Of a DNA stretch of 42,288 nt, positions 1-6,655 are shown piece after piece (within the stretch, counting starts at the first letter, position 1; the number at the start of each line of letters is the position of its first letter). Location: NCBI GenBank assembly GCA_027492635.1, contig JAPUEH010000023.1, positions 1 to 42,288 of the forward strand. The letters are read 5' to 3'. Origin of the DNA: Candidatus Saccharimonadota bacterium (lineage in GTDB: Bacteria; Patescibacteriota; Saccharimonadia; Saccharimonadales; Saccharimonadaceae). The position numbers were made by a program, and so were the translations under genes. Below the pieces are notes generated by a model. The model did no database searches, was not told the origin of the DNA, and saw nothing but the letters and a program-made list of their open reading frames with translations.

Positions 1-462
1 AAGTATCTACAAAACACCGTGCCGTTGAAGCTTGCTGGCCCAGCGCTTGAAACAGGCACATCTGCGGGTGTAATTGACGCCAAAGTCTTCAGCGCTACGG
101 ACGAAAACAAAGCTGAAGAACTCAATGGAGTACAAACCTTCGCTACTTTTGCCGAAATGCTTGACGCTAGTGGTGCCGATACAGATGCAGAGCGTTTTCT
201 AGTTGCTGCATACTGGCTTCAGGTGATTAACGGTCAGCAAGATTGGAAGTCATTTGAAATTAATAAGCTGCTTAAGGACACGGGCAAAGAGATAACCAGG
301 ATTAGCAATGCGTTGCGCGACGTGTCTAAGAAAACGAAGACCAAGCCGGCGCTCATTGTCCAGGTGTCAAAAAATGCCAGTAGCAGCGGCAGGGGTAGTA
401 AAGTCTTGAAACTCACAAGTGAGGGCGTTAAGAAAGTGAAGACAATGCTAGGGTTGGTGTAA
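1..462 (+). CDS. Partial protein with C-terminal winged-helix-like region
   Basis: The frame is open from the first base of the window, so the 5' end is missing; the GTG at 19 is probably internal. The visible part is about 150 residues. Its second half alternates short helices with a basic strand and wing-like segment (roughly residues 55-147), ending in a Thr-Ser-Glu-Gly-Val-Lys helix like the recognition part of winged-helix DNA-binding domains. The stop overlaps the ATG of the next gene (TAATG at 459-463), so the two are translationally coupled and probably work together. I do not recognise the family. With the PLD-fold protein and the serine recombinase downstream, it looks like cargo of an integrative element. 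A DNA-binding role is inferred only from the fold impression. Confidence 0.6.
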   Translation, partial: KYLQNTVPLKLAGPALETGTSAGVIDAKVFSATDENKAEELNGVQTFATFAEMLDASGADTDAERFLVAAYWLQVINGQQDWKSFEINKLLKDTGKEITRISNALRDVSKKTKTKPALIVQVSKNASSSGRGSKVLKLTSEGVKKVKTMLGLV

Positions 463-1223
463 TGCGCAAAGAAGAATTGCAAGGTACACTGCGCGGGAGC
501 TACGCAAAAAACTTTCACAGTCGGCAATTAACGCATGCAGAAAAGGTTTTATTTGTTGTGGCATTTCTCGGTCGAGGAATCGTAGGACAAATCGTGTCAA
601 CGAGTGCTGTTAAACAGGCGTGGCCAAAATCCTTACTTGGAGTTGTCTTTCACTCTAAGTACGTTCTCGAAAGTGAAGATCAGGGCTGGATAGGGCGTAT
701 TCGGTCCGGTCAACTTATACTCACTGATGATGGTTTGGCTCATCTTGAGGAAATGATAAGCGCTGAAGAAAGCTTGCCGCTTTCGGATAAAACTGAGTTG
801 CTAGTGTTTTCGGCCAAGAAAGCACATGACTTTGACAGTCTGCTTCGGCAAGCCTTCTCCTCCGCTAAGTCGTATGTATTAATTGCAGATTCGTACGTTG
901 ATGAGACCATCTTTGATACGCTGCTGGGGTTTATCCCAGCAGATGTGCAGATTGACTTAATGTACAATCACGACAGTGGAAATACTTTTCATCAAGTGGC
1001 AAAACGATTCAAAGTTCAGTTTCCTAATTTCCACTACGGACACTACCCAAAGCTCCATGACCGCTACTTGGTTATCGACGGTATAGGTTTTGTTATAGGT
1101 CCATCACTTAAGGATGCTACCGTCAACGCACCTGCAATAATAGTCCGTCTTGATGCTAAGCAGTCGGCGAAGTTAACGACTCTTTTCGCTAACATCTACA
1201 AGAACGTTAAAAAGAACGCTTGA
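462..1223 (+). CDS. PLD-fold protein with HDR-type active site, possible nucleic-acid nuclease
   Basis: A 253-residue protein. Residues 1-100 look like a winged-helix domain. Residues 115-250 alternate strands and helices and carry Lys-Leu-His199-Asp-Arg-Tyr followed by a strand ending Asp-Gly and then Gly-Pro-Ser-Leu-Lys-Asp. This matches the His-Asp-Arg variant of the phospholipase D HKD motif seen in small PLD-like domains, for example the C-terminal domain of MIT-domain proteins, where only one motif is present. Members act as nucleases, as phospholipid-binding modules, or have lost catalysis, so the activity here is open. It is coupled to the preceding gene by start/stop overlap and lies 67 nt before a recombinase, which fits an accessory or defence cargo role. 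No membrane segment is seen. Confidence 0.6.
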   Translation: MRKEELQGTLRGSYAKNFHSRQLTHAEKVLFVVAFLGRGIVGQIVSTSAVKQAWPKSLLGVVFHSKYVLESEDQGWIGRIRSGQLILTDDGLAHLEEMISAEESLPLSDKTELLVFSAKKAHDFDSLLRQAFSSAKSYVLIADSYVDETIFDTLLGFIPADVQIDLMYNHDSGNTFHQVAKRFKVQFPNFHYGHYPKLHDRYLVIDGIGFVIGPSLKDATVNAPAIIVRLDAKQSAKLTTLFANIYKNVKKNA

Positions 1224-1289
1224 CCTAAACTTGCCCACCCTTTATTGTCAATAGTCTGTTCTATTGTAAGGATACAAAGGAGGTAGTTT

Positions 1290-2861
1290 ATGAACGCACT
1301 ACTATATATCCGTGTATCAACGGTGGATCAAGCAATTCGAGGAGGGCAGCCGGAAGGATTTTCAATTCCGGCGCAACGAGAAGCTTGTAGAAATAAAGCA
1401 AAGAATTTGAGAGCAACCGTCGTCGACGAATACGTCGATCGTGGTGAATCTGCTCGCTCGGCAGACCGACCTGAGCTACAACGCTTACTTACTGATCTGG
1501 CATCTCGTAAGGACATCGATTACATTATCGTCCACAAACTCGATCGTCTCGCTCGGAGTCTTCATGATGATGTGACAATCGCGCTCGCTATCCAAAAAGC
1601 GGGCGCGAAACTTATATCCGTTATGGAAAACATTGACGAAACACCATCGGGTCAACTACTACATGGCATTATGGCAACGATCGCTGAATTCTATAGTCGC
1701 AACCTTGCTGCCGAGGCACTGAAAGGGGCAACCCAAAAAGCGAAGCGTGGCGGCACACCGTTTCGTGCCCCGATTGGATACGTGAATATTGTGCAATATA
1801 TCGATGGTCGAGAAACACGAACGGTTGCTGTTGATGAAGATCGAGCACCGCATATTAAGTGGTTATTCGAACGATATGCATCTGGTGAGTGGAACGGGAA
1901 AATGTTAGCCCGCGAACTTGCTAGACGAGGATTTAAGAGTCGTCGAACAGGGAGCTCAGTTGCTAAGGTAATCTCTCCGTCGACTGTCTACAAGATATTG
2001 CATAATCGCTACTACGCAGGATACGTCACGTATTGTGGCATTGAATATAAGGGTAGACATCGGGCTATTGTGAACCCTGCACTTTTCGCAGCGGTTCAAG
2101 CACTCCTAGATAGTGCTCGCAAGCGCAACGTTCGTCGTCGCAAACATGATCATTACCTCAGTGCGACACTCAGTTGTGGTCAGTGTGGTAAAACACTGAT
2201 TTTTGCGCAAGCAAAGCAGCGGTATCATTATTTCTTCTGTCCGAGCAGACAACAAGGTGCTCATTGTCGACAACCATTCATCCCAATTAGCCTTATCGAA
2301 GAAGCGATTAGCAACAACCTGAATCGCTTGATCTTGAACCAGAGGCAGCGTGAAGAACTCCGCAAAGAAACGCGCATGCTCTTAAGAGATGAGCTGAGGT
2401 ACGCCAAGATCGAAACGGGTATTCAGGAAAAACGCCTCAGCAAGCTTCTTTCTGAGAAAGACCGACTACTCCAAGCCTATTATGAGGATATCGTGACGCC
2501 TTCTACCTTAAAGCGTGAGCACAAGCGAATCGATAAAGAACTTGAGGATGTACGAGAATTACTGAGTGAATCGCAGGCAACCGTCTCGGCGGTCAATCTT
2601 CGATGTGATCATATTTCTGCTCTAGTGGATACATTACAGCTCAAAGAATCCTACCTTGCCGCAAGCCCGCAGATACGACGTTTTTTCAACCATGCTCTTT
2701 TTGAGACTATCGTGATTAATGATCAGAAACCTCTTAGTCATTCCACTTATAGACATGATGTAACGATTGAACTCGTACGTCTCCGGCAGGATATTGACTA
2801 TAGGAAGCTCGCGTTGGCGATAGCGGGTCTGACGTATACTGATACTGAACATGTTAACTAA
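1290..2861 (+). CDS. Large serine recombinase (site-specific integrase)
   Basis: A 523-residue protein of the large serine integrase/transposon resolvase family, which cuts att sites through a 5'-phosphoserine link and integrates or excises mobile elements. The N-terminal catalytic domain has the nucleophile Ser10 in Tyr-Ile-Arg-Val-Ser, and the Arg-Leu-Ala-Arg and Gly-Gln-Leu-Leu-His-Gly segments typical of the resolvase fold. A recombinase domain follows (about residues 160-280), then a zinc ribbon (Cys-Gly-Gln-Cys-Gly near 295 and Cys-Pro...Cys-Arg near 315-325), then a long coiled coil (about 350-450) and a C-terminal tail. The length fits intact family members. AAGGAGG sits 6 nt before the ATG at 1290. 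A strong terminator follows. It probably mobilised the two preceding genes. Confidence 0.93.
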   Translation: MNALLYIRVSTVDQAIRGGQPEGFSIPAQREACRNKAKNLRATVVDEYVDRGESARSADRPELQRLLTDLASRKDIDYIIVHKLDRLARSLHDDVTIALAIQKAGAKLISVMENIDETPSGQLLHGIMATIAEFYSRNLAAEALKGATQKAKRGGTPFRAPIGYVNIVQYIDGRETRTVAVDEDRAPHIKWLFERYASGEWNGKMLARELARRGFKSRRTGSSVAKVISPSTVYKILHNRYYAGYVTYCGIEYKGRHRAIVNPALFAAVQALLDSARKRNVRRRKHDHYLSATLSCGQCGKTLIFAQAKQRYHYFFCPSRQQGAHCRQPFIPISLIEEAISNNLNRLILNQRQREELRKETRMLLRDELRYAKIETGIQEKRLSKLLSEKDRLLQAYYEDIVTPSTLKREHKRIDKELEDVRELLSESQATVSAVNLRCDHISALVDTLQLKESYLAASPQIRRFFNHALFETIVINDQKPLSHSTYRHDVTIELVRLRQDIDYRKLALAIAGLTYTDTEHVN

Positions 2862-2954
2862 TGATCCTCTCCTTCGTCATTGACTTCTGTCTCAAGAATG
2901 CCTAGCGTATCCAAGCCGACTAAAGTTATGTAATCGTTCTTAACGCCCAGCCAA

Positions 2955-2993
2955 GAAAACAAGATAGACTTTTTGTCTATCTTGTTTTCCTTT
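2955..2993 (+). terminator. Terminator of the recombinase unit
   Basis: A perfect 15-bp inverted repeat (2955-2969 and 2975-2989) with a TTTTT loop; the 3' arm itself ends in TTTT. The 5' arm contains AAAA, so it could also work on the minus strand. Confidence 0.75.
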
Positions 2994-3296
2994 CTGCGAC
3001 TTAAGTAATCCGAGGCCTCAAGATTCCGCCCATAGAATCCGTCGGAGGATTCAGCGAAGTAAAAGAAAGCGGGGGGTGGAGTGAGGTAAAGCGATACCTC
3101 TCATTGTATTAAATCCACATGTCTTTTGGACTGTACAGCACATGTCAATCTGGACTCGTAAAAATCAACCACGAATTTCACTGTGTTGTTATACATTTGA
3201 CTTATAATATGTTATTATATTATTTATGCTAAAATAACACATGGGCCTAGAACTGGCCCTCTACGAACATCCTACAATACGAATGAGGTGATGTTG
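2994..3296 (+). promoter_or_regulatory. Intergenic region with promoter and leader hairpin of the WbqC-like gene
   Basis: No gene is seen from 2862 to 3296. After the terminator there is a short GAATCC/GGATTC hairpin (3035-3052). An AT-rich stretch has TTGACT near 3198 and an extended -10-like TGCTAAAAT near 3227-3235. The presumed transcript starts about 3243 and has a small GGGCC...GGCCC hairpin (3243-3259) before the ribosome-binding site. One side of the recombinase attachment site may lie in this stretch, but no direct repeat is visible within the window to mark it. Confidence 0.45.
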
Positions 3297-4082
3297 ATGC
3301 CTGAAGTGTCTAAACGGACGCTTACGTTCGGCCACCATGCGCCGGGCTACCATCGATACTGCGGCTACTTCTACAAGATGTCGCTATGTGACGTGTTCAT
3401 CTCCCAGGATACCGTTCAGTACGCTAAGCTTGAATGGCAGAATAGACAAAGGTTCTACCATGCCGGCCGAGAGACGTGGCTGACGGTTCCTGTGAATAAG
3501 GGCATCGAACCGATCATGCTCAAACGGGTCATGAATCCACGAACTGTCAAGGCTCACTGGAGGTACATCCGAGAAACGTACGGAAAAACACCGTTCTTCA
3601 AGGATTACTCCGAGCCACTGGCAGAGATCTATTCTCGGCAGTGGATTCATCTCAACGACTTGTGTGATGCCCTCACCCTGTACGCCAAATCTGTCCTGAA
3701 TATTGATGCACGATACCTCAGGGACAGCGAAAACAGCTGGATTGACCGTGGCCTCAAGAAGGGTGAGCTCATTGCAGATTCGATCCATCGGGCAATTTCG
3801 GTGGCAGACTACAATGAGGTCGTCTATCTAGCCTACGCTCGTCCGATGAGAGAAGGTTACTACATCGACCAGGTACTCGATGGTAGCGGTTTGACTGAGG
3901 GTGAAAAGATCGTGCAGGCGGGTATTACCGTAAGCTCGTACGACTTTCGGCACCCAGTTTATCGTCAGCACCAGCTGGAACAGGATGAGCCGTTTGTGCC
4001 CAATCTCGGCATCTTTGATCTCATCTTCAACTGTGGAGATGCTTCGAGAGAAGTGCTTGACTCGGCCGGTAGAGGCGACTAA
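3297..4082 (+). CDS. WbqC-like family protein
   Basis: A 261-residue protein matching the WbqC family. Signs are the N-terminal Gly-His-His-Ala-Pro-Gly-Tyr...Gly-Tyr-Phe-Tyr-Lys block, a Val-Phe-Ile...Asp-Thr-Val-Gln-Tyr segment, Trp-Gln-Asn-Arg-Gln-Arg, and Trp-Leu-Thr-Val-Pro-Val near residue 65. The family is common in O-antigen and surface-glycan clusters, where it is linked to activated-sugar or thioester-linked modification; its exact chemistry is not settled. The ATG at 3297 is chosen because GAGGTG (3285-3290) lies 6 nt upstream; a GTG in frame at 3288 would leave no spacing. Base composition and codon use are more GC-rich than the peptidase gene after it. No glycan genes are next to it, so its role here is unknown. 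Confidence 0.82.
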   Translation: MPEVSKRTLTFGHHAPGYHRYCGYFYKMSLCDVFISQDTVQYAKLEWQNRQRFYHAGRETWLTVPVNKGIEPIMLKRVMNPRTVKAHWRYIRETYGKTPFFKDYSEPLAEIYSRQWIHLNDLCDALTLYAKSVLNIDARYLRDSENSWIDRGLKKGELIADSIHRAISVADYNEVVYLAYARPMREGYYIDQVLDGSGLTEGEKIVQAGITVSSYDFRHPVYRQHQLEQDEPFVPNLGIFDLIFNCGDASREVLDSAGRGD

Positions 4083-4151
4083 TCCGACAAGCTATAGAAC
4101 TGTCGGATGATCATGCGAGTGGCGATCGGCAATGGGTCAAATGAGGATATG

Positions 4152-4200
4152 GGTGAGCGGGCTGGCGACGTCTTGCATGACAGACATCAGCCCGCTCACC
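4152..4200 (+). other. Long GC-rich stem-loop after the WbqC-like gene
   Basis: A perfect 13-bp stem (4152-4164 with 4188-4200) closes a loop that can form a further GTCT/AGAC helix. There is no T tract. It lies between the gene and the terminator that follows and belongs to a class of long GC-rich hairpins found behind the GC-rich genes of this window. Confidence 0.6.
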
Positions 4201-4217
4201 TGGAAATTCTTAGCCCT

Positions 4218-4245
4218 CCCCGTGAAGTCGCCTTCACGGGGCTTT
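4218..4245 (+). terminator. Terminator after the WbqC-like gene
   Basis: CCCCGTGAAG (4218-4227), a TCGC loop and CTTCACGGGG (4232-4241) form a perfect 10-bp stem followed by CTTT. Confidence 0.75.
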
Positions 4246-4287
4246 ACTATATAGGCTGTACGGAAATTAGAATTTTCCTTTCATTGT

Positions 4288-4296
4288 TGATACTAT
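4288..4296 (+). promoter_or_regulatory. Extended -10 promoter, leaderless start of the S51 peptidase
   Basis: TGATACTAT (TG, one base, TACTAT) ends 6 nt before the ATG at 4303, so the transcript should begin at or next to the start codon. No Shine-Dalgarno is present. Confidence 0.55.
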
Positions 4297-4302
4297 AAGA
4301 AA

Positions 4303-4926
4303 ATGAAACTGTATCTATCTTCGAAGCCCATACCATCACCTAGCGACCTCGCCGCACTAATCGGTAAGCCAATAAATACTATTTCCGTTGCATTACTTCC
4401 AAATTCCAAAGACTTTTTTGCCGAACACGCTCGAAACTATCTAGTAAATGACTTCGTAGCATATATGGAGCAACTAGGCCTAGCCGTGGAAGTTGTCGAT
4501 CTTCGCGACTATAGCGATGGTGATGCTTTGAAACAAAAACTCACTAGCTGCGATCTGATATGGGCAATGGGCGGAAACACATTTAACCTTCGCTATGAGA
4601 TGAAAAGGAGTGGGTTTGAAAAAATCATTCGCGAATTACTCGATCAAGGGATTGTTTATGGAGGTGACAGCGCTGGGGCTCTCGTAGCTGGAATATCCAT
4701 AGCTGGCATAGAATCAGCCGACAAACCCCAGTTTGCGGAAGAAGTAGTCGACGAAGGTCTAAACCTCATACCTTTCTTTTTTCTGCCGCATGTCGATAGC
4801 CCTGGATATGCCCATGTGCTACCAGTCTTTAAAAGACTGCATCAGGGGAGCGGAGATATAATCGAGCTTAAGGATTCGCAAGTCTTTATATTTGACAACA
4901 ATTCACATCGAATTATAACTGCATAG
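4303..4926 (+). CDS. Peptidase S51 family (dipeptidase E-like)
   Basis: A 207-residue serine peptidase of family S51 (dipeptidase E/cyanophycinase fold), which hydrolyses Asp-containing dipeptides or related substrates in the cytoplasm. The sequence shows the Met-Gly-Gly-Asn-Thr-Phe turn near residue 89 and the nucleophile elbow Gly-Gly-Asp-Ser123-Ala-Gly-Ala. A Pro-His-Val-Asp segment near 162 probably supplies the catalytic His. The length is close to the usual 200-230. It has no signal peptide. It is a single gene with its own promoter and no operon partner. In a parasite or epibiont it would serve amino-acid salvage from imported peptides, which is inference. Confidence 0.85.
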   Translation: MKLYLSSKPIPSPSDLAALIGKPINTISVALLPNSKDFFAEHARNYLVNDFVAYMEQLGLAVEVVDLRDYSDGDALKQKLTSCDLIWAMGGNTFNLRYEMKRSGFEKIIRELLDQGIVYGGDSAGALVAGISIAGIESADKPQFAEEVVDEGLNLIPFFFLPHVDSPGYAHVLPVFKRLHQGSGDIIELKDSQVFIFDNNSHRIITA

Positions 4927-4979
4927 TCCAGGCTACACACCCAATGGTCGCGCCAATATATTCGCCATTCCGCTTATTG

Positions 4980-4985
4980 TATAAT
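4980..4985 (+). promoter_or_regulatory. -10 box of the beta-lactamase-fold gene
   Basis: A consensus TATAAT ends 8 nt before the ATG at 4994, and no ribosome-binding site follows, so a leaderless or nearly leaderless mRNA is expected. Confidence 0.55.
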
Positions 4986-4993
4986 AAGTAAGT

Positions 4994-5965
4994 ATGCCAA
5001 ATCGCTATAGCTATCGTTCAACAGCACCGCTCCCGCCTCCACGCAGGCGAGCATCGCCGCTAGCTAGACAAAGCGATACTCAGTCTTTTGAAAAACAACC
5101 TCGTCGCAAATATTTATACGTCATTGCAGTCACAACTATGCTACTAGTCTTGTTTGTTATTGGTACAAAAAGCTATATACACCATGCCGAAATAGCCCGC
5201 AGAGATGCGCTCGTAGAAGCAGACTCCCAGCAACTCCAAAAGATCGCCAATAACATGCGGGCTGATTACGGAGACAATACCGCTATAACCCTTATCGACC
5301 TTACAAATGGCGCGCAGGCAAACAGCAACTCGCGCGAACAGTTTATAAGTGCGAGCATCTACAAACTATATGTGGCGTATGGTGTTTATCAGATGATAGA
5401 TCAGCACAAGTTGTCGCTCCCTACGACAATTCATGCGCGAAATGTCCATGCAACTGTCGACCAATGCCTGGATAAAATGCTCACATTATCCGACAACGAC
5501 TGCGCGGTCGTACTCGCCGAGCGATACGGGTGGGCCAATCTTGATCGTATGCTGCATAAAAGTGGCTACAGTCACACCTTTCTCGATAACTACAACAAAG
5601 ACGGCGAGGTTAAGGGAGATAAAAAAACCACCACGGAAGACACTGCCAAGCTACTCAAAAACCTCCATCACAACAAGCTACTCAGCCAATCCTCTACACA
5701 GTCATTTCTTGGCTACCTCAAAGCAGATGAAATCAATTACATGCTGCCGGCTGGGTTTGCGGCAGAAACAACAATTGCGCATAAAGTTGGATTTATGGAT
5801 GAGTATCAAAACGATGCAGGCATTATATACGGAAAACAAAGAAACCTTGTAGCTGTAATGTTTACAAGAGGCTGGCGTAATTCACCACCAAAAGAAGCGT
5901 CTGCCGCGTTTACCTACCTAGGTCAACAGCTGTCCGCCTACCAAACTCGTCCAGTTGCTCAATAA
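4994..5965 (+). CDS. Membrane-anchored beta-lactamase-fold serine hydrolase
   Basis: A 323-residue protein. It has a Pro/Arg-rich cytoplasmic head (1-38), one transmembrane helix (about 39-58) and an extracytoplasmic domain of the class A beta-lactamase/penicillin-binding fold. The three family motifs are visible: Ser121-Ile-Tyr-Lys124, Ser166-Asp-Asn168 and Lys264-Val-Gly266 in place of KTG. The Glu-x-x-Leu-Asn motif that carries the deacylating Glu166 of true class A lactamases is not recognisable; the region after the SDN motif reads Asp-Asn-Tyr-Asn-Lys-Asp-Gly. It may therefore act on peptidoglycan peptides or be a slow acyl-enzyme rather than give drug resistance. It is monocistronic; the next transcript starts with its own promoter right after the stop. 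Confidence 0.82.
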   Translation: MPNRYSYRSTAPLPPPRRRASPLARQSDTQSFEKQPRRKYLYVIAVTTMLLVLFVIGTKSYIHHAEIARRDALVEADSQQLQKIANNMRADYGDNTAITLIDLTNGAQANSNSREQFISASIYKLYVAYGVYQMIDQHKLSLPTTIHARNVHATVDQCLDKMLTLSDNDCAVVLAERYGWANLDRMLHKSGYSHTFLDNYNKDGEVKGDKKTTTEDTAKLLKNLHHNKLLSQSSTQSFLGYLKADEINYMLPAGFAAETTIAHKVGFMDEYQNDAGIIYGKQRNLVAVMFTRGWRNSPPKEASAAFTYLGQQLSAYQTRPVAQ

Positions 5966-5973
5966 AAATCTCC

Positions 5974-6002
5974 TTGACCAAGATACCCCTAGGGGGTATA
6001 CT
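5974..6002 (+). promoter_or_regulatory. csoR promoter with CsoR-type operator in the spacer
   Basis: TTGACC (5974-5979), a 17-bp spacer and TATACT (5997-6002). The ATG at 6009 is 6 nt after the -10, so the mRNA should be leaderless. The spacer and -10 contain ATACCCCTAGGGGGTAT (5983-5999), a near-palindrome of C-run/G-run type flanked by ATA/TAT, as described for CsoR operators. A bound repressor would cover the -10, giving copper-controlled autoregulation of the csoR-cupredoxin-copA operon. Confidence 0.85.
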
Positions 6003-6008
6003 ATCTAT

Positions 6009-6278
6009 ATGACCCAAACCATACAATCACGAGCTATTCGCCGTCTCAAGATAGTCGAAGGACAAGTTCGCGGCCTACAAAAAATGATAGAAGAAGACAA
6101 ATACTGTATTGACATCATCGCCCAAGCTTCAGCAGCAAAAGAAGCGCTTTCTGGGATTGAAGACCTTTTACTTGAAAACCATCTCAAAACTCACGTTATT
6201 CATCAGGTGAAAAATGGTCGCGAAGAGCAAGCTGTCGAAGAAATACTCAAAGTCTACAAACTGAAGCGGAGAAAATAA
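6009..6278 (+). CDS. csoR: CsoR/RcnR-family metal-sensing repressor
   Basis: An 89-residue all-helical DNA-binding repressor of the CsoR/RcnR family, which leaves its operator when it binds Cu(I) or another metal. It begins with the conserved Arg-Arg-Leu-Lys-Ile-Val-Glu-Gly-Gln-Val-Arg-Gly segment. The metal positions are Cys33, His58 and His62, spaced as in the Cys-His-Cys site of classical CsoR but with His in the last place. Cys-His-His is known from Thermus thermophilus CsoR and is part of the RcnR set, so the metal cannot be fixed by residues alone. The neighbours (cupredoxin, CPC-type ATPase) and the C-run/G-run operator favour copper. The ATG at 6009 is chosen over an upstream in-frame alternative because it fits the leaderless promoter. 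Confidence 0.9.
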   Translation: MTQTIQSRAIRRLKIVEGQVRGLQKMIEEDKYCIDIIAQASAAKEALSGIEDLLLENHLKTHVIHQVKNGREEQAVEEILKVYKLKRRK

Positions 6279-6280
6279 TA

Positions 6281-6655
6281 ATGGATAAAATTTTGCTACT
6301 TATCGGTGCAATTTCGCTGATTGGATTTATCATATGGTGGTTTTTTGGCAAATCTAGCAATAAACAGACAGTGGCAGTTGCAACAAGTGCCGATCATCAA
6401 GAAGTTGAGGTACTTGTAAATGGAGGCTACACGCCAAACACAGTCGTCTTACAGCAAGGCACACCAGCAACTATTGTATTTGAACGTAAAGACCCGTCAG
6501 GATGTTTCAATGAAGTCGTCTTTCCCGACTTTGGCATCCACGAGACACTCCCAGTACGCAAAAAACACGCTGTAAATATTGACACCGCCACAAAAGGTGA
6601 ATTCCGCTACTCATGCGGCATGAATATGTTTCATGGCAAGGTAATCATCAAATAA
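6281..6655 (+). CDS. Membrane-anchored cupredoxin-like copper-binding protein
   Basis: A 124-residue protein with an N-terminal membrane helix (residues 4-22) and an extracytoplasmic cupredoxin-type beta domain (about 38-124). Likely ligands are Cys75, His87 and the C-terminal loop Ser-Cys112-Gly-Met114-Asn-Met116-Phe-His118-Gly, a Cys/Met/His-rich cluster common in cupredoxin_1 domains that sit beside or are fused to Cu-ATPases. It starts 2 nt after csoR and overlaps copA (TAATG), so all three form one operon. It probably hands copper to or receives it from CopA at the outer face of the membrane. The downstream ATPase has no N-terminal metal-binding domain, so this protein may be its partner. 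Confidence 0.85.
   Translation: MDKILLLIGAISLIGFIIWWFFGKSSNKQTVAVATSADHQEVEVLVNGGYTPNTVVLQQGTPATIVFERKDPSGCFNEVVFPDFGIHETLPVRKKHAVNIDTATKGEFRYSCGMNMFHGKVIIK

Noticed and set aside
4107-4298. A 63-codon plus-strand frame after the WbqC-like gene
   Set aside because: It runs through a 13-bp stem-loop and a terminator and has no ribosome-binding site.
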